A stretch of DNA of 64,000 nucleotides from Ruminococcus flavefaciens 007c (lineage in GTDB: Bacteria; Bacillota; Clostridia; Oscillospirales; Ruminococcaceae): contig NZ_ATAX01000025.1 of assembly GCF_000571935.1 (NCBI RefSeq), positions 1-64,000 on the forward strand. Reading direction: 5' to 3'. Under the pieces are notes generated by a model. It ran no database searches. It had not been told where the DNA came from and saw only the letters and a list, made by a program, of their open reading frames with translations. How positions within the stretch are numbered: position 1 is the first letter of the stretch; the number at the start of each line of letters is the position of its first letter. The translations under genes were made by a program, and so were the position numbers. Shown here piece after piece: positions 44,213-52,777 of this stretch.

Positions 44213-44241
44213 TTGACAAATCATTCTATATATGATAAAAT
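44213..44241 (+). promoter_or_regulatory. Promoter of tRNA-Leu
   Basis: A perfect TTGACA and TAAAAT are 17 bases apart. The transcript has a 70-base leader before the tRNA, containing GCGGA...TCCGC (starting near 44253), which can form a hairpin. Confidence 0.85.
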
Positions 44242-44318
44242 ATTATGGTACTGCGGAGCTACTGGTTATGCAGTCCGCCTCGGTCAGTCTGAACCGTGTA
44301 CAATTTATCAGACATTAT

Positions 44319-44405
44319 GCGGATATGGCGGAATTGGCAGACGCGTATGGTTCAGGTCCATATGAACGCAAGTTCATGCAGGTTCAAGTCCTGTTATCCG
44401 CACCA
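44319..44405 (+). tRNA. tRNA-Leu (anticodon CAG)
   Basis: An 87-base tRNA with a long variable arm, as expected for leucine. The acceptor GCGGATA pairs with TATCCGC. The anticodon stem TATGG/CCATA encloses TTCAGGT (anticodon CAG). The discriminator is A and CCA is encoded. It is a single-gene unit with its own promoter and terminator. Confidence 0.96.
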
Positions 44406-44413
44406 AAGTTTAG

Positions 44414-44471
44414 AGTGCCTTAGCAAATTCATGAGAAAACTCATAAATTTTGCAAGGCACTTTTTGTTTTT
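44414..44471 (+). terminator. Terminator of tRNA-Leu
   Basis: The stem AGTGCCTT-GCAAA pairs with TTTGCAAGGCACT (44449-44461), with a weaker inner hairpin, followed by TTTTTGTTTTT. It starts 9 bases after the tRNA. Confidence 0.88.
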
Positions 44472-44621
44472 CATAAGGCAATTTTTCCCTGCCTAATAAT
44501 ATTATCCCGTATTAATGTTGGTAAAAACTTATAAATAGTTCCGCATATGCGCAGGTTCATATAAATCAAAGTAATGTAAACTTCATTCTTTAAGTCATTC
44601 AAAATTACCCCGAACTGATTT

Positions 44622-44649
44622 TGTAACGTTTTTCTATCTCAGAGTACTA
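44622..44649 (+). promoter_or_regulatory. Possible ECF-type promoter of the sigma factor operon
   Basis: TGTAAC followed after 16 bases by GTACTA resembles the layout of ECF sigma promoters (AAC in the -35), placed about 44 bases before the sigma gene. No housekeeping promoter is seen here. The region 44472-44692 is otherwise without features. Confidence 0.4.
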
Positions 44650-44692
44650 ATATACAGAAGCTTCTGAATCATACTGTAAAGGAGGGAGACTG

Positions 44693-45178
44693 TTGAACAA
44701 GAATATCGAAGAATATTATAATCGATACGGCCAGAAAGTCTACGCATATTTGCTGAGCATATGCCGTGAACCTGATACCGCACAGGAACTTACTCAGGAG
44801 ACCTTCTGTCAGGCAATAAAGTCTCTCGATCGCTTTAAGGGTGATTGCTCTGTATGTACATGGCTGTGTCAGATAGCAAAATATCTCTGGATGAAAGAGC
44901 TCAAACGCAGAAAATATCATCCATCCTCTAACACCGAGCCTGATCTTAGCGAGCTCGATATAAGTATAATCCCACCAGATGAAAAGATTGAAAAAACAGA
45001 TACCAAAATGTACGTAATACGCCAGATACACGAACTTCCCGAACGTGAAAAAGAAATTATACTGCTCAGGGCTACGGGAGCTATGTCTTTTGAGGAAATA
45101 GGCCAGCTTTTCGGAAAAAGCGCAAGCTGGGCAAGGGTTACATATTACAGAGCAAAGCAAAAACTCAGAAAGGAGTAA
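44693..45178 (+). CDS. ECF-type RNA polymerase sigma factor
   Basis: The 161-residue protein has only sigma regions 2 and 4, the ECF layout. Region 2 is about 5-70 (YAYLLSICREPDTAQELTQETFCQAI, then FKGDCSVCTWLCQIAKYLWMKELKRR) and region 4 about 105-158 (LPEREKEIILLRATGAMSFEEIGQLFGKSASWARVTYYRAKQKL). The start is TTG with AAAGGAGGG 6 bases upstream. The next gene, 4 bases later, is its likely anti-sigma factor. Confidence 0.95.
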   Translation: MNKNIEEYYNRYGQKVYAYLLSICREPDTAQELTQETFCQAIKSLDRFKGDCSVCTWLCQIAKYLWMKELKRRKYHPSSNTEPDLSELDISIIPPDEKIEKTDTKMYVIRQIHELPEREKEIILLRATGAMSFEEIGQLFGKSASWARVTYYRAKQKLRKE

Positions 45179-45182
45179 TAAT

Positions 45183-45962
45183 ATGAGATGTGAAATAATA
45201 AAAGACCTCCTCCCGCTGTACTGCGATGACGTTTTGTCCGAAGTAAGTAAGGAAGAGGTGAAAAAACACCTTACAGAATGTGATGATTGTAAAAATGCGT
45301 ACGAAGAAATGAAAAAAGGCGATATAAAAATTGATAAAGCTCAGAAAGATATTGAGCCGATGAAAAAAGTAAAGAAAAAGATACGCTTTACAAAAGTTTT
45401 TTTTGCCGCTTTGGTATCAGCTTTTATTCTTCTCACTATTGCATATGAGCTTCTGTGTGCAAATCCTATGCTTCCGAGTTCTAAAAATGTCAGCTATGAA
45501 TCATCTATAAGTTATACATTTGACATATACCGTTATTTTGATGATGTTGAAGTTAAATCAAAAGAAATATCCGTCCCCAAGGACTACGATTTTAAGATAG
45601 ACACCTTTAATAATGCTGTATATATGAACGGAGAAATACTGCTTGACGAAAACGGCGATAAAGTACCTGCCACAGGTGAACTGTTCCCTGCCGGCAATAT
45701 AAGATTCTATATCTATGTCGATACTAAGCTTACTTGCGTTAAGCGAATTATATCACAGGATATAAAGGACAAAAAAGTATTTGCAACAGTTGAACTGAGG
45801 CCATGTCTACCATTCAGGCAGGATGTTTCAAATTTATCCGAAGAACATGGATTTGTTTTAATGGAACCATTATTTGCAGCTGAGGGGTCAACTCTGACTA
45901 TCCGCTGCCGTGATAAAGATATTATCATAGATCTTTACAAACTCGCACAGGAAAACAAATAA
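45183..45962 (+). CDS. Anti-sigma factor with zinc-finger (zf-HC2) and one membrane helix
   Basis: The 259-residue protein starts with a zf-HC2 domain (about 2-40, His and Cys in YCDDVLSEVSKEEVKKHLTECDDCKN, key residues HxxxCxxC). A basic stretch, one transmembrane helix (about 70-90) and a 165-residue outer domain rich in beta sequence and acidic residues follow. This is the classic design for holding an ECF sigma factor at the membrane. The outer domain would sense the signal, which is unknown. It ends in a hairpin terminator. Confidence 0.92.
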   Translation: MRCEIIKDLLPLYCDDVLSEVSKEEVKKHLTECDDCKNAYEEMKKGDIKIDKAQKDIEPMKKVKKKIRFTKVFFAALVSAFILLTIAYELLCANPMLPSSKNVSYESSISYTFDIYRYFDDVEVKSKEISVPKDYDFKIDTFNNAVYMNGEILLDENGDKVPATGELFPAGNIRFYIYVDTKLTCVKRIISQDIKDKKVFATVELRPCLPFRQDVSNLSEEHGFVLMEPLFAAEGSTLTIRCRDKDIIIDLYKLAQENK

Positions 45963-45967
45963 AAATG

Positions 45968-45995
45968 AAAGCCGCAGGAAATCTGCGGCTTTTTA
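45968..45995. terminator. Bidirectional terminator between the anti-sigma gene and rnfB
   Basis: The stem AAAGCCGCAG/CTGCGGCTTT with a GAAAT loop has T-run and A-run on its two sides. Both converging operons end here. Confidence 0.88.
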
Positions 45996-46000
45996 TATTA

Positions 46001-46801
46001 TTATGCTTTTATATCACAGCTGTGGATGACCTTTACAGGACAAGCTTCCATACAGGCTCCACAATTTGTACACTTGTTGTAATCAATGGAGGCGTGGAAG
46101 TTATTAACGATTATCGCTTCGTTCGGACATTTTTTCTCGCATATCTTGCAGCCAATACAGCCGTTTTTACATACAAGCTTTGTGGCCTTTCCGTTATCGC
46201 CGGATGAACAGAGAACATCGATACGCTTTGATACGGGCTTTATAGATATAAGCTGATTCGGACAGGCAGCTGCACACTGTCCGCAGGCTCCGCAGAGCGC
46301 AGGTGTTACTCTTGCAACATCGTTTACAAGCTTTATAGCATCACGCTCACAGACCTTCATACAGTCGCCGAGTCCGATACATCCGTATTTGCACATACCG
46401 TTTCCGCCATAAAAACGCTTTACAGCCTTACATGACTGCACACCGTCAAAGTAAAACGCCTGTGATGTAGCATCGCAGTCGCCGCTGCAGTGTACTACCG
46501 CAGTCATCGGAACAACCTCTGCTGCAGCAGTTCCGAGTATTGCAGCTATCTTGCCCGCCGCATCTGCTCCGCCTGGACGGCAGAGATTTGTTGCAGCACC
46601 TTTCTGAACTATAGCTGCTGCATAGTCAGCACATCCTGCAAATCCGCAAGCTCCGCAGTTTGCCTGCGGAAGAGATTCACTGATCTTTTCTATTCTTTCA
46701 TCTATTTTTACATAGAATACCTTTGCTGCAATAGTGAGCAGTACTCCCGCGAGAACTCCGCATCCGCCTAGGATAAGTGCAGGGATAAGATAAGTTGTCA
46801 T
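46001..46801 (-). CDS. rnfB: Rnf complex subunit RnfB
   Basis: RnfB is the iron-sulfur subunit at the cytoplasmic side of the Rnf ferredoxin:NAD+ oxidoreductase, which pumps Na+ or H+. The 266-residue protein has one N-terminal helix, a four-Cys cluster CGACGFAGCADYA (near 50), and further cysteine clusters CGACGQCAAACP, CIGCKICEKKCP and CTNCGACMEACP (about 170-255), enough for several 4Fe-4S centres. It is the last gene of rnfCDGEAB, the usual clostridial order. Confidence 0.97.
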   Translation of the reverse strand: MTTYLIPALILGGCGVLAGVLLTIAAKVFYVKIDERIEKISESLPQANCGACGFAGCADYAAAIVQKGAATNLCRPGGADAAGKIAAILGTAAAEVVPMTAVVHCSGDCDATSQAFYFDGVQSCKAVKRFYGGNGMCKYGCIGLGDCMKVCERDAIKLVNDVARVTPALCGACGQCAAACPNQLISIKPVSKRIDVLCSSGDNGKATKLVCKNGCIGCKICEKKCPNEAIIVNNFHASIDYNKCTNCGACMEACPVKVIHSCDIKA

Positions 46802-46813
46802 TCCTACACCTCC

Positions 46814-47392
46814 TTAGTTGAACAGTCCCGAAAAGCCCATAAAACTTACGGAAACTATCGAAGCTGCAATGAGAGTTGCGGGAATTCCCTTGAATGTATC
46901 GGGAATATCAGCATATTCAAGCTTTTTACGTACACCGGAGAAGATAACAAGTGCAAGCATAAAGCCAAGACCACCGCCAAGTGCGTTGATAATAGACTGT
47001 CCAAAGCTGTAATTATTGTCGATATTAAGAACTGTAACACCGAGTACAGCACAGTTTGTGGTTATAAGGGGCAAATATACACCGAGCGAGCTGTAAAGTG
47101 ACGGTACGCATTTTTTGAGAAAGTTCTCAACGAGCTGTACGAAAAGTGCGATAACAAGAATAAATACAACTGTATCAAAGTACTCCAGTCCGTTAGGTAC
47201 AAGTATACCATGATGTATAGGATAGGTAACTATTGTTGCACATATCATTACGAAGGTAACTGCAACACCCATTCCCGCAGCACTGTCAAACTTTTTGGAT
47301 ACACCGAGGAAGGGACAAATTCCCATGAATTTGGCCAGAACAAAATTGTCTGTCAGCATAGCCGAAAGAAGTATAACGATCATAGTTTTCAC
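46814..47392 (-). CDS. rnfA: Rnf complex subunit RnfA
   Basis: RnfA is a six-helix membrane subunit, a paralogue of RnfE with inverted topology. The 192-residue protein starts with DNFVLAKFMGICPFLGVSKK, containing the conserved Cys that helps bind a membrane iron-sulfur centre, and has LITTNCAVLGV (near 107). Its ATG overlaps the rnfE stop by four bases. Confidence 0.96.
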   Translation of the reverse strand: MKTMIVILLSAMLTDNFVLAKFMGICPFLGVSKKFDSAAGMGVAVTFVMICATIVTYPIHHGILVPNGLEYFDTVVFILVIALFVQLVENFLKKCVPSLYSSLGVYLPLITTNCAVLGVTVLNIDNNYSFGQSIINALGGGLGFMLALVIFSGVRKKLEYADIPDTFKGIPATLIAASIVSVSFMGFSGLFN

Positions 47393-48063
47393 TGACAGTC
47401 ACCTGCCTTTCCGCACGCTTTTGCATTGGGACAGCCGCTGCATCCCAGTTCCTGAGGCGGCTTTTTATTTTTGAGCTTGTTTACAACTGCGATTATCACA
47501 CCGAGAGTGAAAAAACCTCCCGCAGGCATGATAAACAGAAGCATCGGACTTTCGTGGATAACAGGAATTGTCATTCCCATCCACTGTCCTGCACCGATGA
47601 TTTCACGTACAGAGCCCATAAGGAACAGCGCAAGGGTAAATCCTATTCCCATTCCGATAGCGTCAAAAGCAGAAGCGATAATACCATTTTTACTTGCAAA
47701 CATTTCAGCTCTGCCGAAAATTATACAGTTTACAGTAATAAGTGTAAGGTATATACCGAGGCTGTCATAAAGACTTGGTACGAATCCTTCCAGAAGGAAG
47801 CCTATGAGCGTTACAAAGCTTGCAATAACTACGATGAATGCAGGTATTCTTACCTTATCAGGTATAACCTTTCTAAGTGCAGATATTACGATATTTGAAC
47901 CAAGAAGAACAAACGTAGTCGCAAGTCCCATACCTATTCCGTTCATAGCTTGTGTAGTAACAGCAAGTGTCGGACACATTCCGAGAAGCATTACCAGTGT
48001 TGGGTTGTCCTTTATTATGCCCTTGGTAAGTTCTTTAACGAGAGATGTCTTGTTTTCAGCCAC
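47389..48063 (-). CDS. rnfE: Rnf complex subunit RnfE
   Basis: The 224-residue membrane subunit has NPTLVMLLGMCPTLAVT (near 20), with the paired Cys motif, LITVNCIIFGRAE (near 105), and an unusual cysteine-rich end (ELGCSGCPNAKACGKAGDC) that may bind metal. The start is GTG, with GGAGG 9 bases upstream. It overlaps the rnfG end by 8 bases. Confidence 0.96.
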   Translation of the reverse strand: MAENKTSLVKELTKGIIKDNPTLVMLLGMCPTLAVTTQAMNGIGMGLATTFVLLGSNIVISALRKVIPDKVRIPAFIVVIASFVTLIGFLLEGFVPSLYDSLGIYLTLITVNCIIFGRAEMFASKNGIIASAFDAIGMGIGFTLALFLMGSVREIIGAGQWMGMTIPVIHESPMLLFIMPAGGFFTLGVIIAVVNKLKNKKPPQELGCSGCPNAKACGKAGDCQ

Positions 48064-48583
48064 CGATTATCGCCTCCTTGTTTTCATTATACGCTTTAAG
48101 TGCAGTATCAACTGCGTGCTTCATACCCTTTGATGAAAATGTTGCACCGCTGACAGCGTCAAATGTCTCGGAAGGAGCTGTCAGACCGTAGAACTGCTTG
48201 CGGAAATCTTCCTGATCACGCACCTTAGAGCCAAGACCTGGAGTCTCTCCAAGAGAAACGAATTCAATACCGGATACAGCTCCGGTCTTATCAATACCAA
48301 CAAGTATATTGATACCTTCTTTTGAATAACCGTCTGTACATACCTGAACAACGGTCTTCTTATCCGGAGTTACAGCGATAGTCTTTATCTCATCGTAACC
48401 GCATTTCAACGTTACGACCTTGCTTTCTGTCTTACCGAAAAGCGCTTCGACACTGCTGTTGAATTTCTGAGCCTTCTGATCTGCAATACGATCCTTTGTG
48501 AGCTCGTATGCATATACAAGGAGCAGAGAAGCTATTACACATATTATTGTAAGTACAATGGTAGGCTTTACCTTATCCTTCAT
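48056..48583 (-). CDS. rnfG: Rnf complex subunit RnfG
   Basis: RnfG is a one-helix subunit that carries covalent FMN. The 175-residue protein has the N-terminal helix (about 8-28) and the flavinylation motif SGATFSS (near 150), in which the second Thr-type residue takes FMN. The start is the ATG with GGAGG about 9 bases upstream, inside the end of rnfD. The frame extends seven codons upstream of this. Confidence 0.96.
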   Translation of the reverse strand: MKDKVKPTIVLTIICVIASLLLVYAYELTKDRIADQKAQKFNSSVEALFGKTESKVVTLKCGYDEIKTIAVTPDKKTVVQVCTDGYSKEGINILVGIDKTGAVSGIEFVSLGETPGLGSKVRDQEDFRKQFYGLTAPSETFDAVSGATFSSKGMKHAVDTALKAYNENKEAIIGG

Positions 48584-49514
48584 TCTTCTCAGCCTCCTTT
48601 GCACCCAGTATCTTAGTTCTTGTGAGCTGCTCGATGTATGGAGTCAGCACGTTCATAAGGAGTATCGAGAATGACACGCCCTCGGGATAGGAACCGAAAC
48701 GTCTTATTATAAATGTTATGATACCGCAGCCGAGACCAAAAACAATCTTGCCCTTATTAGTTATAGGGGTTGTTGCGTAGTCAGTAGCCATAAAGAAAGC
48801 ACCGAGGAAAACACCGCCTGCAAGTATCTGATATACAGGATCATCACCGGCTATCCAGCTTAATACAAAAAGGCTGCCGATAAATGAAACAGGTGCGGCA
48901 AGTGAAATTATCTTTCTTGCAGCAAGATAAAGTCCTCCGATAAGAAGGCCGAGTGCACATACCTCTCCGAGACAGCCGCCTGTTTTTCCGAGTAAGAGAT
49001 CAAGATAAGAAGGCAGGCTCTCCCCTTTTTTTGCCAGTACAAGAGGAGTTGCCGAAGAAACAGCATCGTAATCGTATGCGAGAGGCTTTATCCAGTTGGA
49101 CATAGCCGCAGGGAATGACACCATAATAACTATTCTTGCAGTTATAGCAGGATTTGCAAAGTTCTGTCCGAGACCTCCGAAAAGCTGCTTAACAACGACG
49201 ATCGCTACAAATGAGCCGATAAGCGCCATCCAGTAAGGAAGAGTAACAGGAAGATTCATTGCAAGAATAAGACCTGTAACAACTGCCGAAAGATCTGTTA
49301 TTGTATTGTCGCGCTTCATCATACGTCTGCATACATACTCAAAGAATATACAGCTGCCGACGCATACTGCTGTAAGCGGTATAACACGAAGGCCGAAGAA
49401 GTATATCGCAGCTCCCCATGCAGGAAGAAGAGCTATTATAACATTCAGCATTATTGTGGATGTTTTAACATAATTTTCGTCGTGGGGTGACGGCGAAACG
49501 ATAAGTTTATTCAT
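48573..49514 (-). CDS. rnfD: Rnf complex subunit RnfD
   Basis: RnfD is a membrane subunit with about nine helices and covalent FMN. The 313-residue protein has VSSATPLVLAKKGE (near 145; the family motif SxATPL, where Thr carries FMN) and FMATDYATTPITNKGK (near 240). It overlaps rnfG and follows rnfC by 15 bases. Confidence 0.96.
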   Translation of the reverse strand: MNKLIVSPSPHDENYVKTSTIMLNVIIALLPAWGAAIYFFGLRVIPLTAVCVGSCIFFEYVCRRMMKRDNTITDLSAVVTGLILAMNLPVTLPYWMALIGSFVAIVVVKQLFGGLGQNFANPAITARIVIMVSFPAAMSNWIKPLAYDYDAVSSATPLVLAKKGESLPSYLDLLLGKTGGCLGEVCALGLLIGGLYLAARKIISLAAPVSFIGSLFVLSWIAGDDPVYQILAGGVFLGAFFMATDYATTPITNKGKIVFGLGCGIITFIIRRFGSYPEGVSFSILLMNVLTPYIEQLTRTKILGAKEAEKNEG

Positions 49515-49529
49515 TGTTTGTCCGCCTCC

Positions 49530-50807
49530 TTACTTTCTTGGTATGAGTGTTTTCGCAAGCTGATTGGTCTCTGCAAGCTTTCTGTTGGCAGGACAGACGT
49601 ACGTACAGCTTCCGCAGTTCATACAGAGCATTACCTTGAGCTGCCTGAGTTCTTCAACATTGCGTATCTTGTAAGCTCTGTCAATATCAGCAGGCATAAG
49701 ACCGAGAGGACACACCCTTACACAGCGTCCGCATCTTATACAAGAAGAGGTCTTTCTCTCATCATAATGATTAATAGCAAGAAGTGCGTTTGATGTCTTA
49801 ACAACAGGCATATCAATATCCGGAATACTCATTCCCATCATAGGACCGCCTGCAATAAGCTTTTTAACAGAGTCAATATCGGTTTTGCAGAACTCAAGTA
49901 TCTCCCTGAATGAAGTTCCGATAACAGCCTGAACGTTTTTAGGCTCGCCTACTGCATTTCCGTCGATTGTAAGACGGCGTGTCACAAGAGGCATACCTGT
50001 CTGCATATAACGGTACAGAAAAGCTATGGTTGATACATTTATAACAATTACACCCGAATCGGCAGGAAGCTCTCCTTCATTCACTATCCTTCCTGTGGAA
50101 TTATAGATAATTACCTTTTCAGCTCCCTGTGGATACGAGGAAGGCAGAGTTATAATATCAATAGTATCGTCATTTTCAGCCATTGCAGTAAAATTCTTTA
50201 TTGCTTCCGGCTTGTTCGCTTCAATAGCAAGCTTTGCAGTCTTGATGCCAAGCTTTGACTTTACCATATTTATACCATTGATTATATCGTCCGGGTTTTC
50301 CATCATTTCGCGGTAATCCGCTGTAATATAGGGCTCGCACTCCGCCGCATTGATAATGAGAGTATCAATTTCAGCTTTGGGATTGAGCTTTATATGGGTA
50401 GGAAATCCTGCACCGCCAAGTCCGCAGGCTCCGCTTTCACGAACAGCCTTAACGAAGCTTTCCTTATCATTGATCTCAGGCGGCTTTACCTCATCGAAAA
50501 CCGTCTGCTGTCCGTCTGTCTCGATCTCAATCATCTTGCAGACAACGCCGATAGCATTGCGGTAATCCGTTATAGCAGTCACCTTTCCTGATACGCCGGA
50601 ATGAACAGGAGCACTGAAAGCAGCATCTGTATCGCCTATCTTCTGCCCTACCTTTACTTCATCCCCGACCTTGACAAGAGGCTGACATGGTGCACCCATG
50701 GTCATTGACATGGGGATCCTTACCTTCTGAGGAACGGGGAATACTACAGTAGAGCTGTTTTCCGTGTTCTTACGGTGTTTCAGCTTTATACCGTTTAGTT
50801 TTTTCAT
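49530..50807 (-). CDS. rnfC: Rnf complex subunit RnfC
   Basis: RnfC is the NADH-facing subunit with FMN and two 4Fe-4S clusters. The 425-residue protein has GACGLGGAGFPTHIKL (about 132-147, nucleotide and FMN-binding), INAAECEPYITADYREM (near 155), and two cysteine clusters CIRCGRCVRVCP and CMNCGSCTYVCP (about 360 and 398). It is the first gene of the rnf operon, with AAGGAG 6 bases upstream of the ATG. Confidence 0.97.
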   Translation of the reverse strand: MKKLNGIKLKHRKNTENSSTVVFPVPQKVRIPMSMTMGAPCQPLVKVGDEVKVGQKIGDTDAAFSAPVHSGVSGKVTAITDYRNAIGVVCKMIEIETDGQQTVFDEVKPPEINDKESFVKAVRESGACGLGGAGFPTHIKLNPKAEIDTLIINAAECEPYITADYREMMENPDDIINGINMVKSKLGIKTAKLAIEANKPEAIKNFTAMAENDDTIDIITLPSSYPQGAEKVIIYNSTGRIVNEGELPADSGVIVINVSTIAFLYRYMQTGMPLVTRRLTIDGNAVGEPKNVQAVIGTSFREILEFCKTDIDSVKKLIAGGPMMGMSIPDIDMPVVKTSNALLAINHYDERKTSSCIRCGRCVRVCPLGLMPADIDRAYKIRNVEELRQLKVMLCMNCGSCTYVCPANRKLAETNQLAKTLIPRK

Positions 50808-50902
50808 ATTCTTCTCCTTAATATCAATACGGTATAAAACCGCAGAATATTTTTACAATAATACAGTCACATATTATAGGCTAAAAAGCCCATACAATAA
50901 AT

Positions 50903-50931
50903 ATTATATAATATTCAGAGAAAATATTCAA
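50903..50931 (-). promoter_or_regulatory. Promoter of the rnf operon
   Basis: On the minus strand, TTGAAT and TATAAT are 17 bases apart, about 95 bases upstream of rnfC. The leader includes a small GGGCTTTTTAGCC hairpin. Confidence 0.7.
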
Positions 50932-50983
50932 GAGTTTTTTATAAAAAAATATACTTCTTATTAAAAAGATATCTGTATATAAT

Positions 50984-51009
50984 AAAAAGGCACCCGAAGG
51001 TGCCTTTTT
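50984..51009. terminator. Terminator after the surface-anchored protein gene
   Basis: The stem AAAAAGGCACC/GGTGCCTTTTT with CGAA loop has T-rich sides on both strands. It ends the gene at 51012-52424. There is no plus-strand gene here to end. Confidence 0.88.
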
Positions 51010-51011
51010 TA

Positions 51012-52424
51012 TTATTTATCTCTGCGTTTCAATGAAACAGCAAATACCCCCACAGCAATTGTCAAAGCAGCTATAGCGCCGTATCCTGACGAGTCTCCTG
51101 TTTTGGGAGAATTATTTTTTGAAGTTGTGGTAGTTACAGGTGCTTTGGACGTAGTTACGGATGTGGTAGTAGAAGTCTTTGAAGCCGCTGTTACCACCTG
51201 ATTGGTAATTATTGTAGTCGTTGTTGTGGTGGTAGTTGTGGTAGTAGTCGTTGTTGTGGTGGTAGTTGTGGTAGTAGTCATTGTTGTGGTGGTAGTTGTG
51301 GTAGTAGTCATTGTTGTGGTGGTAGTAGTCGTTGTCGTGGTGGTAGTTGTGGTAGTAGTTGTACTTGTAGTAGATGTAGTTGTCGGAGTTGTAGTAGTAG
51401 TTGTTGTTGTAGAAGTTGTAGTCGTTGTCTCTTCTGTAGCCGAAAGCATCTTGGGATTAAAGGAAGAATAACCAAACTGTATTCCACCGTCAAACGACTT
51501 AGCTATCGTAGCTCCAGCTACATGACCGCCCTCATCACCTGAACCGTCTGCATCAGGTGCAAGAGTTGATCCTTGTATCGAACCAGTATATTTGAATTTG
51601 GTTGCATCCATTAGATTGTACAGAACAGGCATATCCTCGCCTTTATCCTGAATAAGCTCACCCTTATCGTTATACAGCCTCATATTCGTAAGCGGCAGCT
51701 GAATATCATCACCGGGAACATTTATTACAAGATATGAGCCTTCAGGTATATATACATCCATCTGGATGTAGCCATCATTAAAGATCTTAGCCTGATCTTC
51801 GGTAAGATCTACGATATTAAGATTATCGTCGTTGCCGGTAATTGTCCAGCCTTTTTCGTAATATTTGTCAATGCCTAAATTAGCATTAGGTTCAAGTTCA
51901 GTGAGATACTTGCTCCTTTCACGCAAAAGCTCAAATTCCTTGTCGAAATCAATAAGCTTTCCCACATAAATCTCACATTGTCCATCATCAGCGAAATGCT
52001 TTATCTCATCGCTAATAGTGCCTTCACTTCCAACAACGAAACGTTTTCCGTCAGGCTGAAAGCTTTTTAATGTATCGCCGCCAACAACGATCTGAGCGAC
52101 CTTAGTTCCTTCCTCAAGCTTAGCACCTACCGAATATGAGACAGGATCGCCCATATTAGCATTTCCGCCCGCTGCAAGTCTTCCTTCGCAATCGGAACCA
52201 TGAGCAGAAAAATCATCATGGAGAAAAACCGAAAACTGTGAAGCAGCACCAAGAAAATATTCATTTTTATCGCTTATGCCAAGTAATTCTGATCTGTTTG
52301 CCTCGGTTACCTGCTGAAACCCTTTATCAGCAAAGTCGAATTTGTGAGACAATATAGGAACTGCTCCCACAATGCAAAGTGACGTGAAAATACTCAAAAA
52401 GCGCTTGAATTTGATCTTATCCAT
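51012..52424 (-). CDS. Surface protein with choice-of-anchor A domain, threonine stalk and SPKTG sorting signal
   Basis: The 470-residue protein has a signal peptide (about 1-25), then a choice-of-anchor A-type domain (about 45-320, starting near FSVFLHDDFSAHGSDCEGRLAAGG). A nearly pure threonine stalk (about 330-405) and a second Thr/Ser stretch follow, then SPKTGDSSG (near 442), a hydrophobic helix and a RRDK tail. That end is a sortase signal. SPKTG is a sequence known for class B-like sortases of Clostridioides difficile. The stalk is likely O-glycosylated and lifts the domain off the wall. The start is the ATG with AGGGGG upstream. It has its own promoter and terminator. Confidence 0.9.
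   Translation of the reverse strand: MDKIKFKRFLSIFTSLCIVGAVPILSHKFDFADKGFQQVTEANRSELLGISDKNEYFLGAASQFSVFLHDDFSAHGSDCEGRLAAGGNANMGDPVSYSVGAKLEEGTKVAQIVVGGDTLKSFQPDGKRFVVGSEGTISDEIKHFADDGQCEIYVGKLIDFDKEFELLRERSKYLTELEPNANLGIDKYYEKGWTITGNDDNLNIVDLTEDQAKIFNDGYIQMDVYIPEGSYLVINVPGDDIQLPLTNMRLYNDKGELIQDKGEDMPVLYNLMDATKFKYTGSIQGSTLAPDADGSGDEGGHVAGATIAKSFDGGIQFGYSSFNPKMLSATEETTTTTSTTTTTTTTPTTTSTTSTTTTTTTTTTTTTTTTTMTTTTTTTTTMTTTTTTTTTTTTTTTTTTTTTTIITNQVVTAASKTSTTTSVTTSKAPVTTTTSKNNSPKTGDSSGYGAIAALTIAVGVFAVSLKRRDK
51211..51436. repeat. 30-base tandem repeat coding for a threonine stalk
   Basis: The unit GTAGTAGTCGTTGTTGTGGT plus ten more bases repeats nearly exactly from 51211 to about 51330, then degenerates to triplet ACN-type sequence. 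Each unit codes for ten threonines, with occasional Met where C has become T. Copy number probably varies between strains. Confidence 0.85.
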
Positions 52425-52456
52425 GCCAGATCCCCCTAACATATTTATTTTTTATT

Positions 52457-52485
52457 ATTTTATCACAAATTTCTCCACGCTTCAA
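52457..52485 (-). promoter_or_regulatory. Promoter of the surface protein gene
   Basis: On the minus strand, TTGAAG and TAAAAT are 17 bases apart, about 33 bases upstream of the start codon. Confidence 0.7.
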
Positions 52486-52581
52486 TACACATTTTAAACG
52501 AATTTGATATTTATATTGCGATATATATTCACATTATCGACACAAATAAAAAAACGTTTCATTCTCAAGGAGAAGAAACGT

Positions 52582-52616
52582 TAAAAAACTAAAAGCACCT
52601 GCATTTGCAAGTGCTT
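52582..52616 (-). terminator. Terminator of the tRNA cluster
   Basis: The stem AGCACTTGCA/TGCAGGTGCT (one wobble pair) is followed on the minus strand by TTAGTTTTTT, directly after tRNA-Cys. Confidence 0.88.
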
Positions 52617-52617
52617 C

Positions 52618-52691
52618 TGGAGGCGCCACCCAGATTTGAACTGGGGATCAGGGTGTTGCAGACCCACGCCTTACCACTTGGCTATAGCGCC
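52618..52691 (-). tRNA. tRNA-Cys (anticodon GCA)
   Basis: The acceptor GGCGCTA pairs with TGGCGCC. The anticodon loop CTGCAAC gives GCA. The discriminator is T and CCA is encoded. It is the last gene of the four-tRNA unit. Confidence 0.96.
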
Positions 52692-52696
52692 GTCTT

Positions 52697-52773
52697 TGGA
52701 GCGGATTACGAGGCTCGAACTCGCTACCTCCACCTTGGCAAGGTGGCGCTCTACCAGATGAGCTAAATCCGCA
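52697..52773 (-). tRNA. tRNA-Gly (anticodon GCC)
   Basis: The acceptor GCGGATT pairs with AATCCGC. The anticodon stem CCACC/GGTGG encloses TTGCCAA (GCC). The discriminator is T and CCA is encoded. Confidence 0.96.
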
Positions 52774-52777
52774 TAAT

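Noticed and set aside
44232..44496. Short ORFs over the tRNA-Leu gene
   Set aside because: They consist of tRNA and terminator sequence.
51211..51436. Possible CRISPR-like repeat array
   Set aside because: The repeats are contiguous without unique spacers and keep a reading frame for threonine.
51202..51471. Plus-strand frame coding for poly-valine
   Set aside because: It is the antisense of the threonine stalk repeat and has no ribosome binding site or family similarity.
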